A stretch of DNA of 64,000 nt. Origin: Pontibacter arcticus. GTDB lineage: Bacteria; Bacteroidota; Bacteroidia; Cytophagales; Hymenobacteraceae. The position numbers and the translations under genes were made by a program. The number at the start of each line of letters is the position of its first letter. The first letter of the stretch is position 1. Shown here piece by piece: positions 34,975 to 45,700 of this stretch. The notes under the pieces were generated by a model, which was not told the origin of the DNA, made no database searches, and saw only the letters and a program-made list of their open reading frames with translations. The DNA is taken from positions 709,080 through 773,079 of the forward strand of contig NZ_QMDV01000001.1 of the NCBI RefSeq assembly GCF_003284895.1. The letters run 5' to 3'.

Positions 34975-35135
34975 AACAGTGTTGTTCTAATTTTTCTTCA
35001 GGCAAATATACTTGCTTCCACTAAAAGTATTCCTTTCTGCATACCTCCGCCTATGTTTATACGTTTTAGTTCTTTAACAGCCTGCACTGTAGTGTGTACG
35101 TTGCGCGTTACCGCTTACCCTAAACCAGAAAGCCT

Positions 35136-35444
35136 ATGCCAAGTTACAGCACTTTACAAGAAGCCATCGCAGCGCTACGCGAACAGGGTTTTACGCATAC
35201 GTTCATTATTCAGAACAAGCAGATCTTTTGCCCCGACCGTGAGCAGACTATCAACCCTGAACAACTGACCCTACTGGAACGCCATCCTATTGCTGACCCG
35301 CAATTGGGCCAACGCGAGTTATATGGTTTCAGAACACACGATGGCGCCCTCGCTCTGATGACAAATACGTATGCTGAGTATGAGCCGGAAGTATTTGAGA
35401 ATATTTTCAGCAGATGCGTGCATCATACAACACGGCGCGCGTAG
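35136..35444 (+). CDS. Conserved hypothetical protein (102 aa)
   Basis: Short soluble protein that starts [19 protein letters not shown] and continues with [18 protein letters not shown] and [25 protein letters not shown]. The helix-strand-strand plan and these segments are found in many Bacteroidota proteins of about 90-100 residues, some of which carry the misleading name phosphoribosylpyrophosphate synthetase; there is no PRPP-binding motif here. Function unknown. It precedes the ornithine aminotransferase gene by 125 bases on the same strand, but a functional link is not evident. Confidence 0.72.
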   Translation: MPSYSTLQEAIAALREQGFTHTFIIQNKQIFCPDREQTINPEQLTLLERHPIADPQLGQRELYGFRTHDGALALMTNTYAEYEPEVFENIFSRCVHHTTRRA

Positions 35445-35569
35445 GAGTTTATACTTGCATATGTTTTAAAATAGCACCGCTTTCCCTATTTTTACACAAC
35501 CTGCCCATTTTATACGTTAAGTACAAAGCAAGCTTGCAGCTAACCACATACCAAAAAACACACAAAACT

Positions 35570-36811
35570 ATGAATACCTCAACCATCACGACAAGCCAGG
35601 AGGCTATCGATATAGAAGATAAATACGGCGCACACAACTATCATCCGCTGCCGGTTGTACTCACGCGTGGCGAAGGCGTACACCTGTGGGATGTAGAAGG
35701 CAAGCAGTATTACGATTTCCTGTCAGCATACAGCGCTGTAAACCAGGGCCACTGCCACCCGCATATCATCAACGCACTTGTAGAGCAGGCGCAGCAGCTT
35801 ACACTTACGTCGCGTGCTTTTTATAACGATAAGTTGGGCATTGCTGAAAAGTATATCTGCGAGTATTTTAAGTATGACAAAGCCTTATTAATGAACTCAG
35901 GTGCCGAAGCGGTAGAAACTGCTTTAAAAATGGCCCGCAAGTGGGGCTACATGAAAAAAGGCATCGCGGCAAACAAAGCGGAGATACTGGTAGTAGAGCA
36001 TAATTTCCACGGTCGTACAACGGGTATCATCTCATTTTCAACCGACCCGGATTCTACAAAAGGCTTTGGCCCGTACATGCCCGGCTACAAAGTAATTCCT
36101 TACAACGATATAGCTGCCCTGGAACTGGCCTTAAAGGAAATGCCAAACCTGTGCGCGTTTATGGTGGAGCCGATACAAGGCGAAGCAGGCGTAATGGTTC
36201 CGGACGAAGGCTACCTGGCTAAGGCACACGCGCTTTGCAAAGAGTATGATGTGCTCTTTATTGCAGATGAAATCCAGACAGGTATTGGCCGTACCGGTAA
36301 GTTACTGGCCAGCTATTATGATAACGTAAAAGCCGATATACTTATACTTGGCAAAGCATTGTCGGGTGGCGTGTTGCCTATTTCAGTGGCGCTCGCTAAC
36401 GATGACATCATGCTGTGCATCAAACCAGGCGAGCACGGCTCTACGTTTGGAGGAAACCCGCTGGCCGCTGTAGTAGCCATTGCTGCTTTGGAAGTGATCG
36501 AAAACGAAAACCTGACCGAGAATGCTTACAAATTAGGCGATATTTTCCGGGAGCGCATGAACAGTATCAAAGCCAAGCGCCCAGACCTGGTAACACTGGT
36601 ACGCGGCAAAGGCTTGCTGAATGCCGTTATTATTAAACCAACCGCTGATGGCCGTACTGCCTGGGATGTATGCGTAGCGCTGAAAGACAACGGCCTTTTA
36701 GCAAAACCAACGCATGGCGACATCATCCGTTTTGCGCCGCCGCTGGTTATCACAGAAGAGCAGTTGCACGAATGCTGCGATATTATCGAAAAAGTGATCC
36801 TGGCTTTCTAA
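35570..36811 (+). CDS. rocD: Ornithine--oxo-acid transaminase
   Basis: A class-III PLP aminotransferase that moves the delta-amino group of ornithine to 2-oxoglutarate, giving glutamate-5-semialdehyde, used to make proline or break down arginine. The 413-residue protein has [43 protein letters not shown] near the start, typical of ornithine aminotransferases, the [15 protein letters not shown] motif, [12 protein letters not shown], and the Schiff-base Lys in [14 protein letters not shown] (about residue 264). The frame is open further upstream, but ATG 35,570 is the family start. A terminator follows. Confidence 0.95.
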   Translation: MNTSTITTSQEAIDIEDKYGAHNYHPLPVVLTRGEGVHLWDVEGKQYYDFLSAYSAVNQGHCHPHIINALVEQAQQLTLTSRAFYNDKLGIAEKYICEYFKYDKALLMNSGAEAVETALKMARKWGYMKKGIAANKAEILVVEHNFHGRTTGIISFSTDPDSTKGFGPYMPGYKVIPYNDIAALELALKEMPNLCAFMVEPIQGEAGVMVPDEGYLAKAHALCKEYDVLFIADEIQTGIGRTGKLLASYYDNVKADILILGKALSGGVLPISVALANDDIMLCIKPGEHGSTFGGNPLAAVVAIAALEVIENENLTENAYKLGDIFRERMNSIKAKRPDLVTLVRGKGLLNAVIIKPTADGRTAWDVCVALKDNGLLAKPTHGDIIRFAPPLVITEEQLHECCDIIEKVILAF

Positions 36812-36826
36812 AACCCGGACCTACAC

Positions 36827-36870
36827 AAAGTATAAAAGGCGATGCTGCTACCTGCAGTGTCGCCTTTTTT
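36827..36870 (+). terminator. Terminator after rocD, preceded by AAAGTATA
   Basis: AAAAGGCGA / TCGCCTTTTTT stem with a 17-base loop that contains a small inner hairpin. An AAAGTATA motif forms the outer left edge, as in other terminators of the window. Confidence 0.8.
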
Positions 36871-36979
36871 GTTGCTGCTATCCTTTATTCGTCTATACTT
36901 CGAAAAGCGGCACATATACGTCGAAAAAATTTCTGGAAGCGAAAGTGTACTGGTTACTTCGGATTAAAACTGAAGCACC

Positions 36980-39403
36980 ATGAAGCACTTATACATTTTC
37001 GGACTTTTCCTTTTCGGGATTTTAAAGGCAAGCCCCATACTTGCACAAACAAAACTTACCGGGCAGGTAACAGATGAGAAAAGTATAAACATAGAATATG
37101 CCTCCATATTCCTGTTGCACGCCCGCGATTCGAGCCAGGCAGGCGGTACGGTAACAGATGCAGAAGGCAGGTTTCTATTGGCAGCGGTACAACCCGGCAA
37201 GTACCTGCTCCGCTCGTCGTTTATCGGCTATCAGCCTAATTTTCAATCTTTCGAGGTAACAGAATCAAAAGCAGACATTCCGCTCAGGGTTATACTTCAG
37301 CCGGCCTTTGCCAGCCTGAAAGAAGCTGTAGTTATTGCCAGTCGCCCCACCATTATACAAAAGCCAGACCGGATGGTGATGAACCTCACCAATACTGTGC
37401 TGGCTACAGGGTATAATGCCATCGAAGTACTTGAAAAAGCGCCTGGTATTTACATCGACCCTAAAAGTGAAACTATTTCGCTGAACGGAAAGGGTGCGCT
37501 GGTAATTATAGACGGAAAGAAAACCTACCTGGCTGCCGCAGACCTTGCTACTTTTCTCAAAAGTATACAAAGCAGCGATATCCAGGAAGTGGAACTGATC
37601 GCGAGCCCGGGCGCAAAGTATGATGCAGAAGGCGTGGGAGGCATCATCAACATCATCACCAAAAAAGGTACACAGGAAGGCACCAAAGGAACGGCAACTA
37701 TAGGTGGCGGATTTTCCGGGAACAGCAGGCAGAATGCCGGTTTAACTTTAAACCACCAACGCGGAAATGTGGCCCTGACCGGAAGTTATAATTTATCGAA
37801 CCGCCATATTATTACCAGCAACGAATCCAGAACAGATTACCTGGACGAGGCCGGAACCGTAACCAATACGCACCAGATGGATAACTTTTCCGGGGCAGAT
37901 GCCACCACGCACAATTACAGGCTGGCAGCAGACTGGAACCTGAATAAAAAGACCAGTTTTAATGCCGTGCTGCGCGGATTTAATTACCACAGAACCGGAA
38001 TAGCTACCGCCACTACCAAGCTGCTCAGCCAGCATAACCAACCGGATTCTTCCTTGTTCAGCCAGACAAACAAGCGCAACCGAAGCCAGCAGTATGCAGG
38101 CACAATCGGATTTAAGCAACGCATCAGCCCTACTAAAACCCTAACCGCCGACCTAGATTTTGCCACTTATACTTCCGAAGAAAGAAATGACATTCTGAAT
38201 GAATATGGTGGCAACACCGATGAGCAGCAAAATCTTTACCTCCGCAATTTGCTGCCGACTGATATCCGCATACTGGCCGGGCAGGCAGATTATGAGCAAA
38301 CGCTGGGCAAGGGCAAACTGGAAGCTGGCGCAAAGTATAGCATCGTAGAAACCGGCAATAACGCGAAGTATGAAATCCAGGACGGCGATAATACGTGGGT
38401 AAACGATGCAGCCCGCACAAACGATTTTGTCTACAGCGAGCAGATTGCCGCCGCATATATAACTTATAGCAGCAAACTGGCCGGTTTTGATTACCGGCTT
38501 GGCCTCCGCACAGAATATACCGATGGCAAAGGCAAGCTCCTGACCACCAACCAGCCCTCCAATCGCTCTTACTTCAATCTTTTTCCGTCGGTGCTTATCA
38601 GCCGCAGTTTTGGTAACGACCATTTTGTAAACGCAGCCTTCAGCCGCCGCATCAGCAGGCCAAGCTACCAGAGCCTGAACCCATTTATTTACTTCCAGGA
38701 TGTGTATACTTACACACAGGGCAACCCGTTCCTGAAGCCTGAATTCACGAGCAGTATAGATGTAACTTATACTTTGAAAAACACTTATACGGCCGTTTTA
38801 GGTTATGCTGAAACAACCAATACTACATCGTATGTTACCGAGCGCATCTCCGAACAATCAGTGGTAACCAGAACCCGCGCTGAAAACCTGGATAGCCAGA
38901 CGCAGTATTACCTCAGCCTTTCAGTGCCTGTGGAGGTAGCGCGCTGGTGGAGTATTCACAACAGCCTCTACGGTTCTTACCTGCGCAACTCGCTGCTATC
39001 GGTGGCCAGTGCGCCGCAGCAGCTGCAGGGCTTTTCGGGTGTGTACAGTGTAACCAATACTTTTAAAGTGAAAGGCGACTGGACCCCGAGTTTGTCAGCT
39101 TATTTCCAGTCGGGGGCACCGTATGGCGCCGTTAGTTTGAAGCCGCAATACATTGTTAATATCGGTCTTCAGAAGAAATTTATGGATGGCAAATTTACTT
39201 TCCGCGGCAGCTACAACGATATCTTAAAAACGTCACGCGCCAAATCTGAAACAAACTTCAGCAACCTGCGCAGCACCGGCATTTACCGCTGGGATTCTCA
39301 CTTCTTTAACCTATCGCTCAGCTATAATTTCGGAAACCAGAAAGTAAAAACGGCCGCTAAAGACAGACGCGCCGCTTCAGACGAAGAAAACCGAATCAAC
39401 TAA
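36980..39403 (+). CDS. Outer membrane beta-barrel family protein (TonB-dependent-receptor-like)
   Basis: An 807-residue outer-membrane protein. Signal peptide at residues 1-22 (ends ASPILAQ). Residues ~25-110 are a CarboxypepD_reg-like domain (LTGQVTDEKSINIEYASIFLLHARDSSQ...GKYLLRSSFIGYQ). A plug-like domain follows (LEKAPGIYIDPKSETISLNGKGALVIIDGK...SIQSSDIQEVELIASPGAKYDAEGVGGIINIITKKG). The rest is an aromatic-rich barrel of the OMP_b-brl_3 type. No TonB box is evident. Family members are thought to take up or bind unknown compounds. Its position in front of the LytS/LytTR pair suggests that the pair may control it or sense its state; that is inference. Confidence 0.9.
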   Translation: MKHLYIFGLFLFGILKASPILAQTKLTGQVTDEKSINIEYASIFLLHARDSSQAGGTVTDAEGRFLLAAVQPGKYLLRSSFIGYQPNFQSFEVTESKADIPLRVILQPAFASLKEAVVIASRPTIIQKPDRMVMNLTNTVLATGYNAIEVLEKAPGIYIDPKSETISLNGKGALVIIDGKKTYLAAADLATFLKSIQSSDIQEVELIASPGAKYDAEGVGGIINIITKKGTQEGTKGTATIGGGFSGNSRQNAGLTLNHQRGNVALTGSYNLSNRHIITSNESRTDYLDEAGTVTNTHQMDNFSGADATTHNYRLAADWNLNKKTSFNAVLRGFNYHRTGIATATTKLLSQHNQPDSSLFSQTNKRNRSQQYAGTIGFKQRISPTKTLTADLDFATYTSEERNDILNEYGGNTDEQQNLYLRNLLPTDIRILAGQADYEQTLGKGKLEAGAKYSIVETGNNAKYEIQDGDNTWVNDAARTNDFVYSEQIAAAYITYSSKLAGFDYRLGLRTEYTDGKGKLLTTNQPSNRSYFNLFPSVLISRSFGNDHFVNAAFSRRISRPSYQSLNPFIYFQDVYTYTQGNPFLKPEFTSSIDVTYTLKNTYTAVLGYAETTNTTSYVTERISEQSVVTRTRAENLDSQTQYYLSLSVPVEVARWWSIHNSLYGSYLRNSLLSVASAPQQLQGFSGVYSVTNTFKVKGDWTPSLSAYFQSGAPYGAVSLKPQYIVNIGLQKKFMDGKFTFRGSYNDILKTSRAKSETNFSNLRSTGIYRWDSHFFNLSLSYNFGNQKVKTAAKDRRAASDEENRIN

Positions 39404-39500
39404 CCAACTTATACTTCTGATTTTGCAGTTGCCGGATTATTCGCGATACTTAATAGCTGAACAGGGCAAAGTTTATACTTCAGATCAGAAGACTTAGCCA

Positions 39501-39508
39501 TACTTTTG
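39501..39508 (+). promoter_or_regulatory. Promoter -7 element for the histidine kinase gene
   Basis: TACTTTTG matches TAnnTTTG, 31 bases before the kinase ATG. No clear -33 TTG at the right distance. Confidence 0.45.
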
Positions 39509-39539
39509 AACCTGATTTCAGCGCATTTTACAAAGTTGC

Positions 39540-40652
39540 ATGAACGACATCACCAGTAAACTTTCCGCTATTTTATCCGGTACCAGCCACAACAGTAAAG
39601 CGCGCGTCTGGCTGCATGTTATCTTTTGGGCACTGATGTACATCTGGTTCGATCAGCAGGCGCGCTGGTTGGTTGGCAATGTGTTTCCAGCGCTTACACT
39701 AGCGGTTGCATCCACCAAAATGAGCCTGGCCATACTTTTGTTTTACCTGGTTTCGGGGATAATTGGCAGCAAACTAAATATTATCTGGAAGTGCCTGGGA
39801 ATTTGCCTGTTGCTTGTAAGTACGTTTCTGACCTACGGGCTGTTCATTTACCAGGTTTATACTTATTTCAGTATCACAAGCCCCACTACCCCCGAATATA
39901 TAAGAAATTTAGCAGCCAGCATGTCGGCGCAAGGCCCCTGGACTTTTCTGTATAGTACAGATATCCTGTACTTTCATGTGCAGCAATTGTTAATGGGCAT
40001 CTTGTTGCCACTTATTATTAAAGGGCTACGGTTAGTTTTTAAGTCGAGGTATAAAAGTATGCTATTAGAGAAAGACAACCTGAAACTGGAGCTCGATTTC
40101 CTGCGCTCGCAGATAAACCCGCATTTTTTGTTTAATACGCTTAACAGTGTTTATGCGCTCGTAGAAGATAAAGACCAGACGGCAGCTTCGATCGTTTACT
40201 CGCTTTCCAATATCATGCGTTTTGCCTTATATGATTCGAACACAACCGAAGTGGAAGTAGAAAAAGAGCTCGATACCATCCGCCATTACCTTGATATCCA
40301 GACGGTACGCCACAGCAAACGCCTGACCATAGACTGGGAAATTTCGGAGCAACTGGGCCAGCAACACATTCCACCACTACTGCTGCTTACTTTTGTGGAG
40401 AATGCCATCAAGCACGGCGTAGATAAGTACATCAACCAATCCTGCATCGCCATAAAAGCCTACCGCGATGTAGCCGGCGTTTTTTGCTTTGAGGTAACCA
40501 ACTCTCTTCCGCCACGCAAACAGGTACTGGCAACCAATGGCATCGGGATCAGCAACACGCGCAGGCGGCTACAATTGTTATATCCTGATAGCCATACGTT
40601 GCAGATAAATCAAACTGAAAACATGCACCACGTACTGTTAAAAATCTGGTAA
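39540..40652 (+). CDS. LytS-type sensor histidine kinase
   Basis: A 370-residue membrane sensor. About four hydrophobic segments fill residues 20-165, followed by a short coiled-coil (LLEKDNLKLELDFLRS) and the His_kinase domain with the phospho-acceptor histidine in SQINPHFLFNTLNSVYAL (about residue 196). The ATPase part shows LLTFVENAIKHGVDK (N box) and GIGISNTRRRL (G box). It forms a two-gene unit with the response regulator one base downstream. The signal it senses is unknown; kinases of this class in Bacteroidota respond to envelope or secreted signals. Confidence 0.92.
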   Translation: MNDITSKLSAILSGTSHNSKARVWLHVIFWALMYIWFDQQARWLVGNVFPALTLAVASTKMSLAILLFYLVSGIIGSKLNIIWKCLGICLLLVSTFLTYGLFIYQVYTYFSITSPTTPEYIRNLAASMSAQGPWTFLYSTDILYFHVQQLLMGILLPLIIKGLRLVFKSRYKSMLLEKDNLKLELDFLRSQINPHFLFNTLNSVYALVEDKDQTAASIVYSLSNIMRFALYDSNTTEVEVEKELDTIRHYLDIQTVRHSKRLTIDWEISEQLGQQHIPPLLLLTFVENAIKHGVDKYINQSCIAIKAYRDVAGVFCFEVTNSLPPRKQVLATNGIGISNTRRRLQLLYPDSHTLQINQTENMHHVLLKIW

Positions 40653-40653
40653 A

Positions 40654-41394
40654 ATGGAAGCTAAAATTACCTGTGTTATATTGGATGATGAGCCGCTGGG
40701 CCAGGAACTGCTGAAAAAGTATGTAAGTCGGCTCGATTTTCTGGAGCTGGCAGCGGTGTACGAAAACGCAATTGAAGCGCTTGGTAAAATAAGTGCACTG
40801 CGGCCCGATGTTATTTTTCTGGATGTGAACATGCCTGAAATGAACGGCATCGAGTTTATGAACACGTTCAGCAGCAACTACAAACCCTACGTGATCATGA
40901 CAACGGCTTACTCCGAATATGCGGTGCAGGGCTTTGAGTATGATGTGGCCGATTTCCTCTTAAAGCCTGTTACCTTCGATCGTTTTGTGAAAGCCATCCA
41001 CAAAGTGCAGGAAAAGATGCGCTACAAAAACCCGGTTTCCGCAAGTATAAATCCGGCTGTTACAACTGACCCAAATAAGCAGTTCCTGCTGGTGAAGGAG
41101 AACAAAAAATTCATGAACATTGCCCTGGAAGCTATTATCTGCGTGGAAGGCATGAAAGATTACCTCAAAATCCATACTTTGGGCAAGAGCGTGGTTACCC
41201 ACATGACCATGACCAAGATCGAAGAACTGCTGACCCGGGATTTTCTGCGCGTTAACCGCTCTTACATCGTCCGGAAATCGGCCATCAAAGCCATACACGG
41301 CAACACCATCGAGCTAAGCAACAACACCGAAATACCGGTAGGCACACGCTACCGCGACAGCATCCGGGAAATAATGGAAAGCGGTACCTTATAA
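40654..41394 (+). CDS. LytTR-family response regulator
   Basis: A 246-residue transcription regulator. The receiver domain (residues 4-120) has the acidic pair in ILDDEPLG, the phospho-acceptor Asp in VIFLDVNMPEMNG (about residue 56), the Thr in VIMTTAYSEYA and the Lys in DFLLKPVTFDRF. The C-terminal LytTR DNA-binding domain (about 145-245) shows VCVEGMKDYLKIHTLGKSVVTHMTMTKIEELL and FLRVNRSYIVRKSAIKAIHGNTIELSNNTEIPVGTRYRD. Start codon one base after the kinase stop, so translation is coupled. Target promoters are unknown; the adjacent outer-membrane gene or hemB are candidates. Confidence 0.94.
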   Translation: MEAKITCVILDDEPLGQELLKKYVSRLDFLELAAVYENAIEALGKISALRPDVIFLDVNMPEMNGIEFMNTFSSNYKPYVIMTTAYSEYAVQGFEYDVADFLLKPVTFDRFVKAIHKVQEKMRYKNPVSASINPAVTTDPNKQFLLVKENKKFMNIALEAIICVEGMKDYLKIHTLGKSVVTHMTMTKIEELLTRDFLRVNRSYIVRKSAIKAIHGNTIELSNNTEIPVGTRYRDSIREIMESGTL

Positions 41395-41483
41395 GTCTTC
41401 CAAAAAAGTATACGAAAGCTGCCATTTATACTTCCGGAACTGTGTTCTGTCTAAAAAGCGTTTCAATTCGTTTGCTTTAGCCG

Positions 41484-41491
41484 TAACTTTG
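41484..41491 (+). promoter_or_regulatory. Promoter -7 element for hemB
   Basis: TAACTTTG matches TAnnTTTG, 33 bases before the hemB start codon. The -33 box is not clear. Confidence 0.5.
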
Positions 41492-41524
41492 CAGTAATTA
41501 ATTTTCTGCCAGAAATTTATACTT

Positions 41525-42496
41525 ATGAACAGAAGACCAAGACGTAACCGCCAGACCGAAGTTATCCGCAATATGGTGCAGGAAACCAGCCTGAGCCTGA
41601 ACGATTTTATTTACCCGCTTTTTATAATTGAAGGCCAGAACCAGCGCATCGAAGTAAAATCGATGCCGGGCATCAACCGCTTTTCCATCGATACGCTGCT
41701 CGAAGAAATTCATACGTGCGTAGAGTTGGGCGTAAAAGCCTTTGCTCCATTCCCAGGCATTGCCGAACAATACAAAGATAAAACGGCCACCGAAAGCTGG
41801 AACCCGGACGGCCTCTTCCCGAGAGCCATCCGCGAGATCAAAAAGAATTTCCCGCAGGTAGCGCTTTTCACCGACATCGCCATGGATCCCTACAGCTCGG
41901 ATGGCCACGACGGCATTGTTGAGAACGGCGAAATTCTGAACGACGAGACACTGGAAGTTTTAGGCAAGATGGCGTTGGTACAGGCGCAGGCCGGTGCCGA
42001 TGTGGTAGCCCCTTCCGATATGATGGACGGCCGTATCGGGCATATCCGCCGCGTACTCGACGAAAACGGTTTCCATAAAGTGGGCATTATGGCGTACACG
42101 GCCAAGTATGCGAGTGCATTCTACGGCCCGTTCCGGGATGCGCTTGATTCTGCACCGAAAGCCGGTGACAAAAAAACGTACCAGATGAACTACGCCAACA
42201 GCCGTGAAGCCTTGGTAGAAGCCGAACTCGATACAGCCGAAGGGGCGGATTACCTGATGGTGAAACCTGCCTTATCTTACCTGGATGTGATAAAGTTGCT
42301 GCGCGATAACTCGAATTTACCCATAGCAGCTTATAACGTAAGCGGGGAGTATGCCATGGTAAAAGCTGCCGACCAAAAAGGCTGGGTAGACGGTGAAAAG
42401 ATTATGGTTGAAACCCTGACAAGTATAAAACGCGCCGGTGCCGATATCATACTTTCATACTTTGCAAAAGAGTACGCCCAGTACCTGAAAAAGTAA
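41525..42496 (+). CDS. hemB: Porphobilinogen synthase (delta-aminolevulinate dehydratase)
   Basis: Condenses two 5-aminolevulinate molecules to porphobilinogen in heme synthesis. The 323-residue protein has the RPRRNR...DFIYPLFIIEG start, the two active-site lysines in AYTAKYASAFYGPFRDA and MVKPALSYLDVI, and the metal site reads DIAMDPYSSDGHDGIV. That site has Asp in place of the three Cys of zinc enzymes, so this is a magnesium- (not zinc-) dependent type. It is transcribed alone after the LytTR regulator, with its own likely promoter and a terminator whose loop holds a TATACTT motif. Confidence 0.96.
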   Translation: MNRRPRRNRQTEVIRNMVQETSLSLNDFIYPLFIIEGQNQRIEVKSMPGINRFSIDTLLEEIHTCVELGVKAFAPFPGIAEQYKDKTATESWNPDGLFPRAIREIKKNFPQVALFTDIAMDPYSSDGHDGIVENGEILNDETLEVLGKMALVQAQAGADVVAPSDMMDGRIGHIRRVLDENGFHKVGIMAYTAKYASAFYGPFRDALDSAPKAGDKKTYQMNYANSREALVEAELDTAEGADYLMVKPALSYLDVIKLLRDNSNLPIAAYNVSGEYAMVKAADQKGWVDGEKIMVETLTSIKRAGADIILSYFAKEYAQYLKK

Positions 42497-42517
42497 AAGC
42501 CATTTTATACTTGCTGT

Positions 42518-42565
42518 AAAAGGATTTGCAGGATCTATACTTTTAGATTTCAGCAAATCCTTTTT
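42518..42565 (+). terminator. Terminator after hemB with TATACTT in the loop
   Basis: AAAAGGATTTGC / GCAAATCCTTTT stem with a loop that contains TCTATACTTTTAGA. Another TATACTT lies between the stop codon and the stem. Confidence 0.8.
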
Positions 42566-42712
42566 CGTTTTGCAGGCACTTCTTTGTAAAATCTATGGTC
42601 GGCTGAAACGCTGTATATCCTGCTCAAAAAAACTTAGCCTCCATTTGAACATCTTTGCCTATCTTATCCTTTCATAGTATCTCACAGGTTATACACGCTG
42701 ATTGTTGTTTTT

Positions 42713-45700
42713 ATGAAAAGACGGGGTCTCTGGCTCGTTGCCCTTGCCATTATATTCGCTACCCAAAGTAGGGCGCAGCAGGGCTCTACACCTGTGCGTA
42801 CCAATGCTACGGCGTTAAGTAAAATTGCCGTTTCCGCTGAAAAAGATTATAAGTTAAATCGTGGCAAAGCACTGGAAATGGCCAGACAAAACGGCTGGGT
42901 AGTACAGAAAACGTATGCCGATGGCACGCACATTTCGTTGCAGGGCATTGATACGCGCGGTTTACCAATCTATTACATTACTTATAACAATACGCGCGCT
43001 GCCGCCACAACCCGCACAGATCAGCTCTGGGCTGGCGGCGCTTTAGGCCTTAGTTTGAGCGGTAGCAGCTCATCTGTAGCCGAAAAACTGGCCATCTGGG
43101 ATGGCGGCGCCATACGCGCCACCCACCAGGAACTCCGAAACCGCATCATCCAGAAAGATAACGCAACCGAAATAAACGACCACGCCACACACGTAGCCGG
43201 AACAATGGCTGCCAAAGGTGTAAATGCATCGGCTAAGGGCATGGCGCACGGCATTACCAAACTGCAGGCGTATGATTTTGATAACGACGTAAGCGAAATA
43301 GCTGCTGCCGCCAAAGACTTGCTTGTATCCAATCACTCCTATGGCTCCATTACCGGCTGGCATTTTAACGATGACCGCAAAGGCACCAAAGAAGACCCCA
43401 ACTGGGAATGGTGGGGCGATACCGGCATCAGCACAAAAGAAGATTACAAGTTTGGCTATTATGACCAGACAGCCGCCAAATGGGACCAGATCGCTTACAA
43501 TGCACCTTACCTGCTGATGGTAAAATCGGCGGGCAACAACCGCAGCGAAAATGGCCCCAAGGAAGGCGAACCATACTTTCAGCGGAACGGCTCCGGTAAA
43601 TTTGAGTTGGTAGCCAGCCGTGGCAAAGACATCAGCAGCAACAACGGGTACGATATAATTTCTACTTACGGTACTGCTAAAAATATCCTGACGGTTGGCG
43701 CTGTTGCTTCCATCACGAACGGTTATGCGCAGGCCAGTGATGTGGTAGCTGCAGGATTCAGTAGTTTTGGCCCCACGGATGATGGCCGTATAAAACCAGA
43801 TCTGGTTGGCAATGGCACGTCTATACTATCTGCGTCTTCGGAAGGGGATAAAATGTACAAGATCACCAGCGGCACTTCTATGTCGGCTCCTAACGTATCG
43901 GGTACGCTGCTGCTGTTGCAGGAACATTACGCTAACCTGAACAAAGGAAGTATAATGCGTGCTGCTACGCTGAAAGGCTTGGCTATCCACACCGCCGATG
44001 AGGCCGGCCCCGCCCCTGGCCCGGATTACCAGTTTGGCTGGGGACTATTAAATGCGGCGAAAGCAGCTACTTTACTTTCGAACACAAACAAAACGCACCT
44101 GCTTCAGGAGAACACGCTGCAACAAGGGCAGGTTTATACGTTAAAAGTGACGGCATCGGGCGCAGGTCCTTTGGTAGCCACCATTTCCTGGACCGATCCG
44201 GAAAGTACTGTGCTGGAGGCAAACGCAAGTGTACTGAACAACCGCAGTGCACGCCTTGTAAACGACCTCGACATCAGCATACAAAGAGAAAGCACCACTT
44301 ACCTGCCCTGGATTTTAGACCCCACCAAACCCGACGCTGCCGCCAAACCTGGCAATAACATACTGGATAATGTGGAGCAGATTTTAGTGTCTGATGCCGT
44401 TCCGGGCGAAACCTATACTATAACCATAAAACACAAAGGCACTTTAACCAAAGGGCCGCAAAACTATTCGCTGCTGGTGAGCGGCGTGGGCGGTGCCGCT
44501 TATTGCAGCAGCGCGCCAGCTTCAGAAATCGGTGCCAGCATAAAGAAATTAACCCTTGGCGTAAGTATGATTTCGTTTCCGGATGCCTGCGCTACGTACC
44601 AAAACTTAACAGCCACTACACTAACCTTAACGCGTGGCCAGGCCAATGCTATGGCGTTGGAACTGGGAAGTTGTGGCGCGGCTGCTTCTAAAATTGCAAA
44701 AGTATACGTAGACTGGAACAACGACGGCGATTTTACGGATGCAAATGAAGAAGCCGCTGTATCGGGAGTTATACTTGGCGATGGCACTTTTAACGCAAGT
44801 ATAACGCCGCCTGCCTCGGTAGCTGTAGGAGACAAAACCCGCATGCGCGTGGTGGTACAGGAAAGTATAAATGCTGCCGATGTTACTTCTTGTGGCACTT
44901 ACACACGCGGCGAAACCCAGGATTATGTAGTGCAGTTTGCCAAGCCGGCGGTTGATATTGCAGTTAGTACGGTGTCTGCTAACGGTACATCATTATGTGC
45001 GAACCCGGCTCAAAAAGTAAAAGTTATACTTCGGAACGAGGGTACGGCTGCCCAGCAAAATATCCCGGTGCAGGTCAGTATCCGCAGAAATGGCCAGGAA
45101 TTACAAAAGTTGACCGGCACCTTTACCGGAAGCCTTGCTCCCAACGCTCAAACCGAGTTTGTGCTGGATGGCTCGTTTGCGACAACTGCTGGCGAAAAGT
45201 ATGATCTGGTTGCCACCTCCGGCTTAGTAAACGATGGCTTTACTGCGAATAACCAACAGCAAGCTACCTTTACAGTAAGCGCAAACCTCGCTGCTCCCAC
45301 TGACGCAACGGCTGTGCGTTGCGGCTCGGCTACAAATTATACTTTAACAGGTGCTGGTGCAGGCACACTTTTCTGGTATACTTCTTTAACCGATACTATG
45401 CCCGTGGCGGCAGGAAACCAGGCACAGGTAGCGCTCAGCCAAACAACCGGAAAATTGTATGCTGCTTACAACGATTTCAGGGGAACGATTGGGCCGAAAC
45501 AAAAGAGCTTTGCAACTGGCGGAGGCTATAACCAATTCACGCCTGCGGTTAAACTTTCGGCGAAGGCACCTATGCTGCTGGAGTCCGCGAGGCTGTATAT
45601 CGGCAACAGTGGCAACATTAGGTTTACAGTGTATAATGCAGAAGGCGCGCCGGTTTCGGAACGTACCCTGGCTGTAACGGCTACGCGCACCACTGCAGGC

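Noticed and set aside
35414..35569. Upstream extension of the ornithine aminotransferase frame by 52 residues
   Set aside because: The added residues have no similarity to the family N terminus, and the ATG at 35,570 begins the typical sequence.
41525..42496. The hemB metal site as a sign of an inactive enzyme
   Set aside because: Replacement of the Cys ligands by Asp is the known magnesium-dependent form, and both active-site lysines are present.
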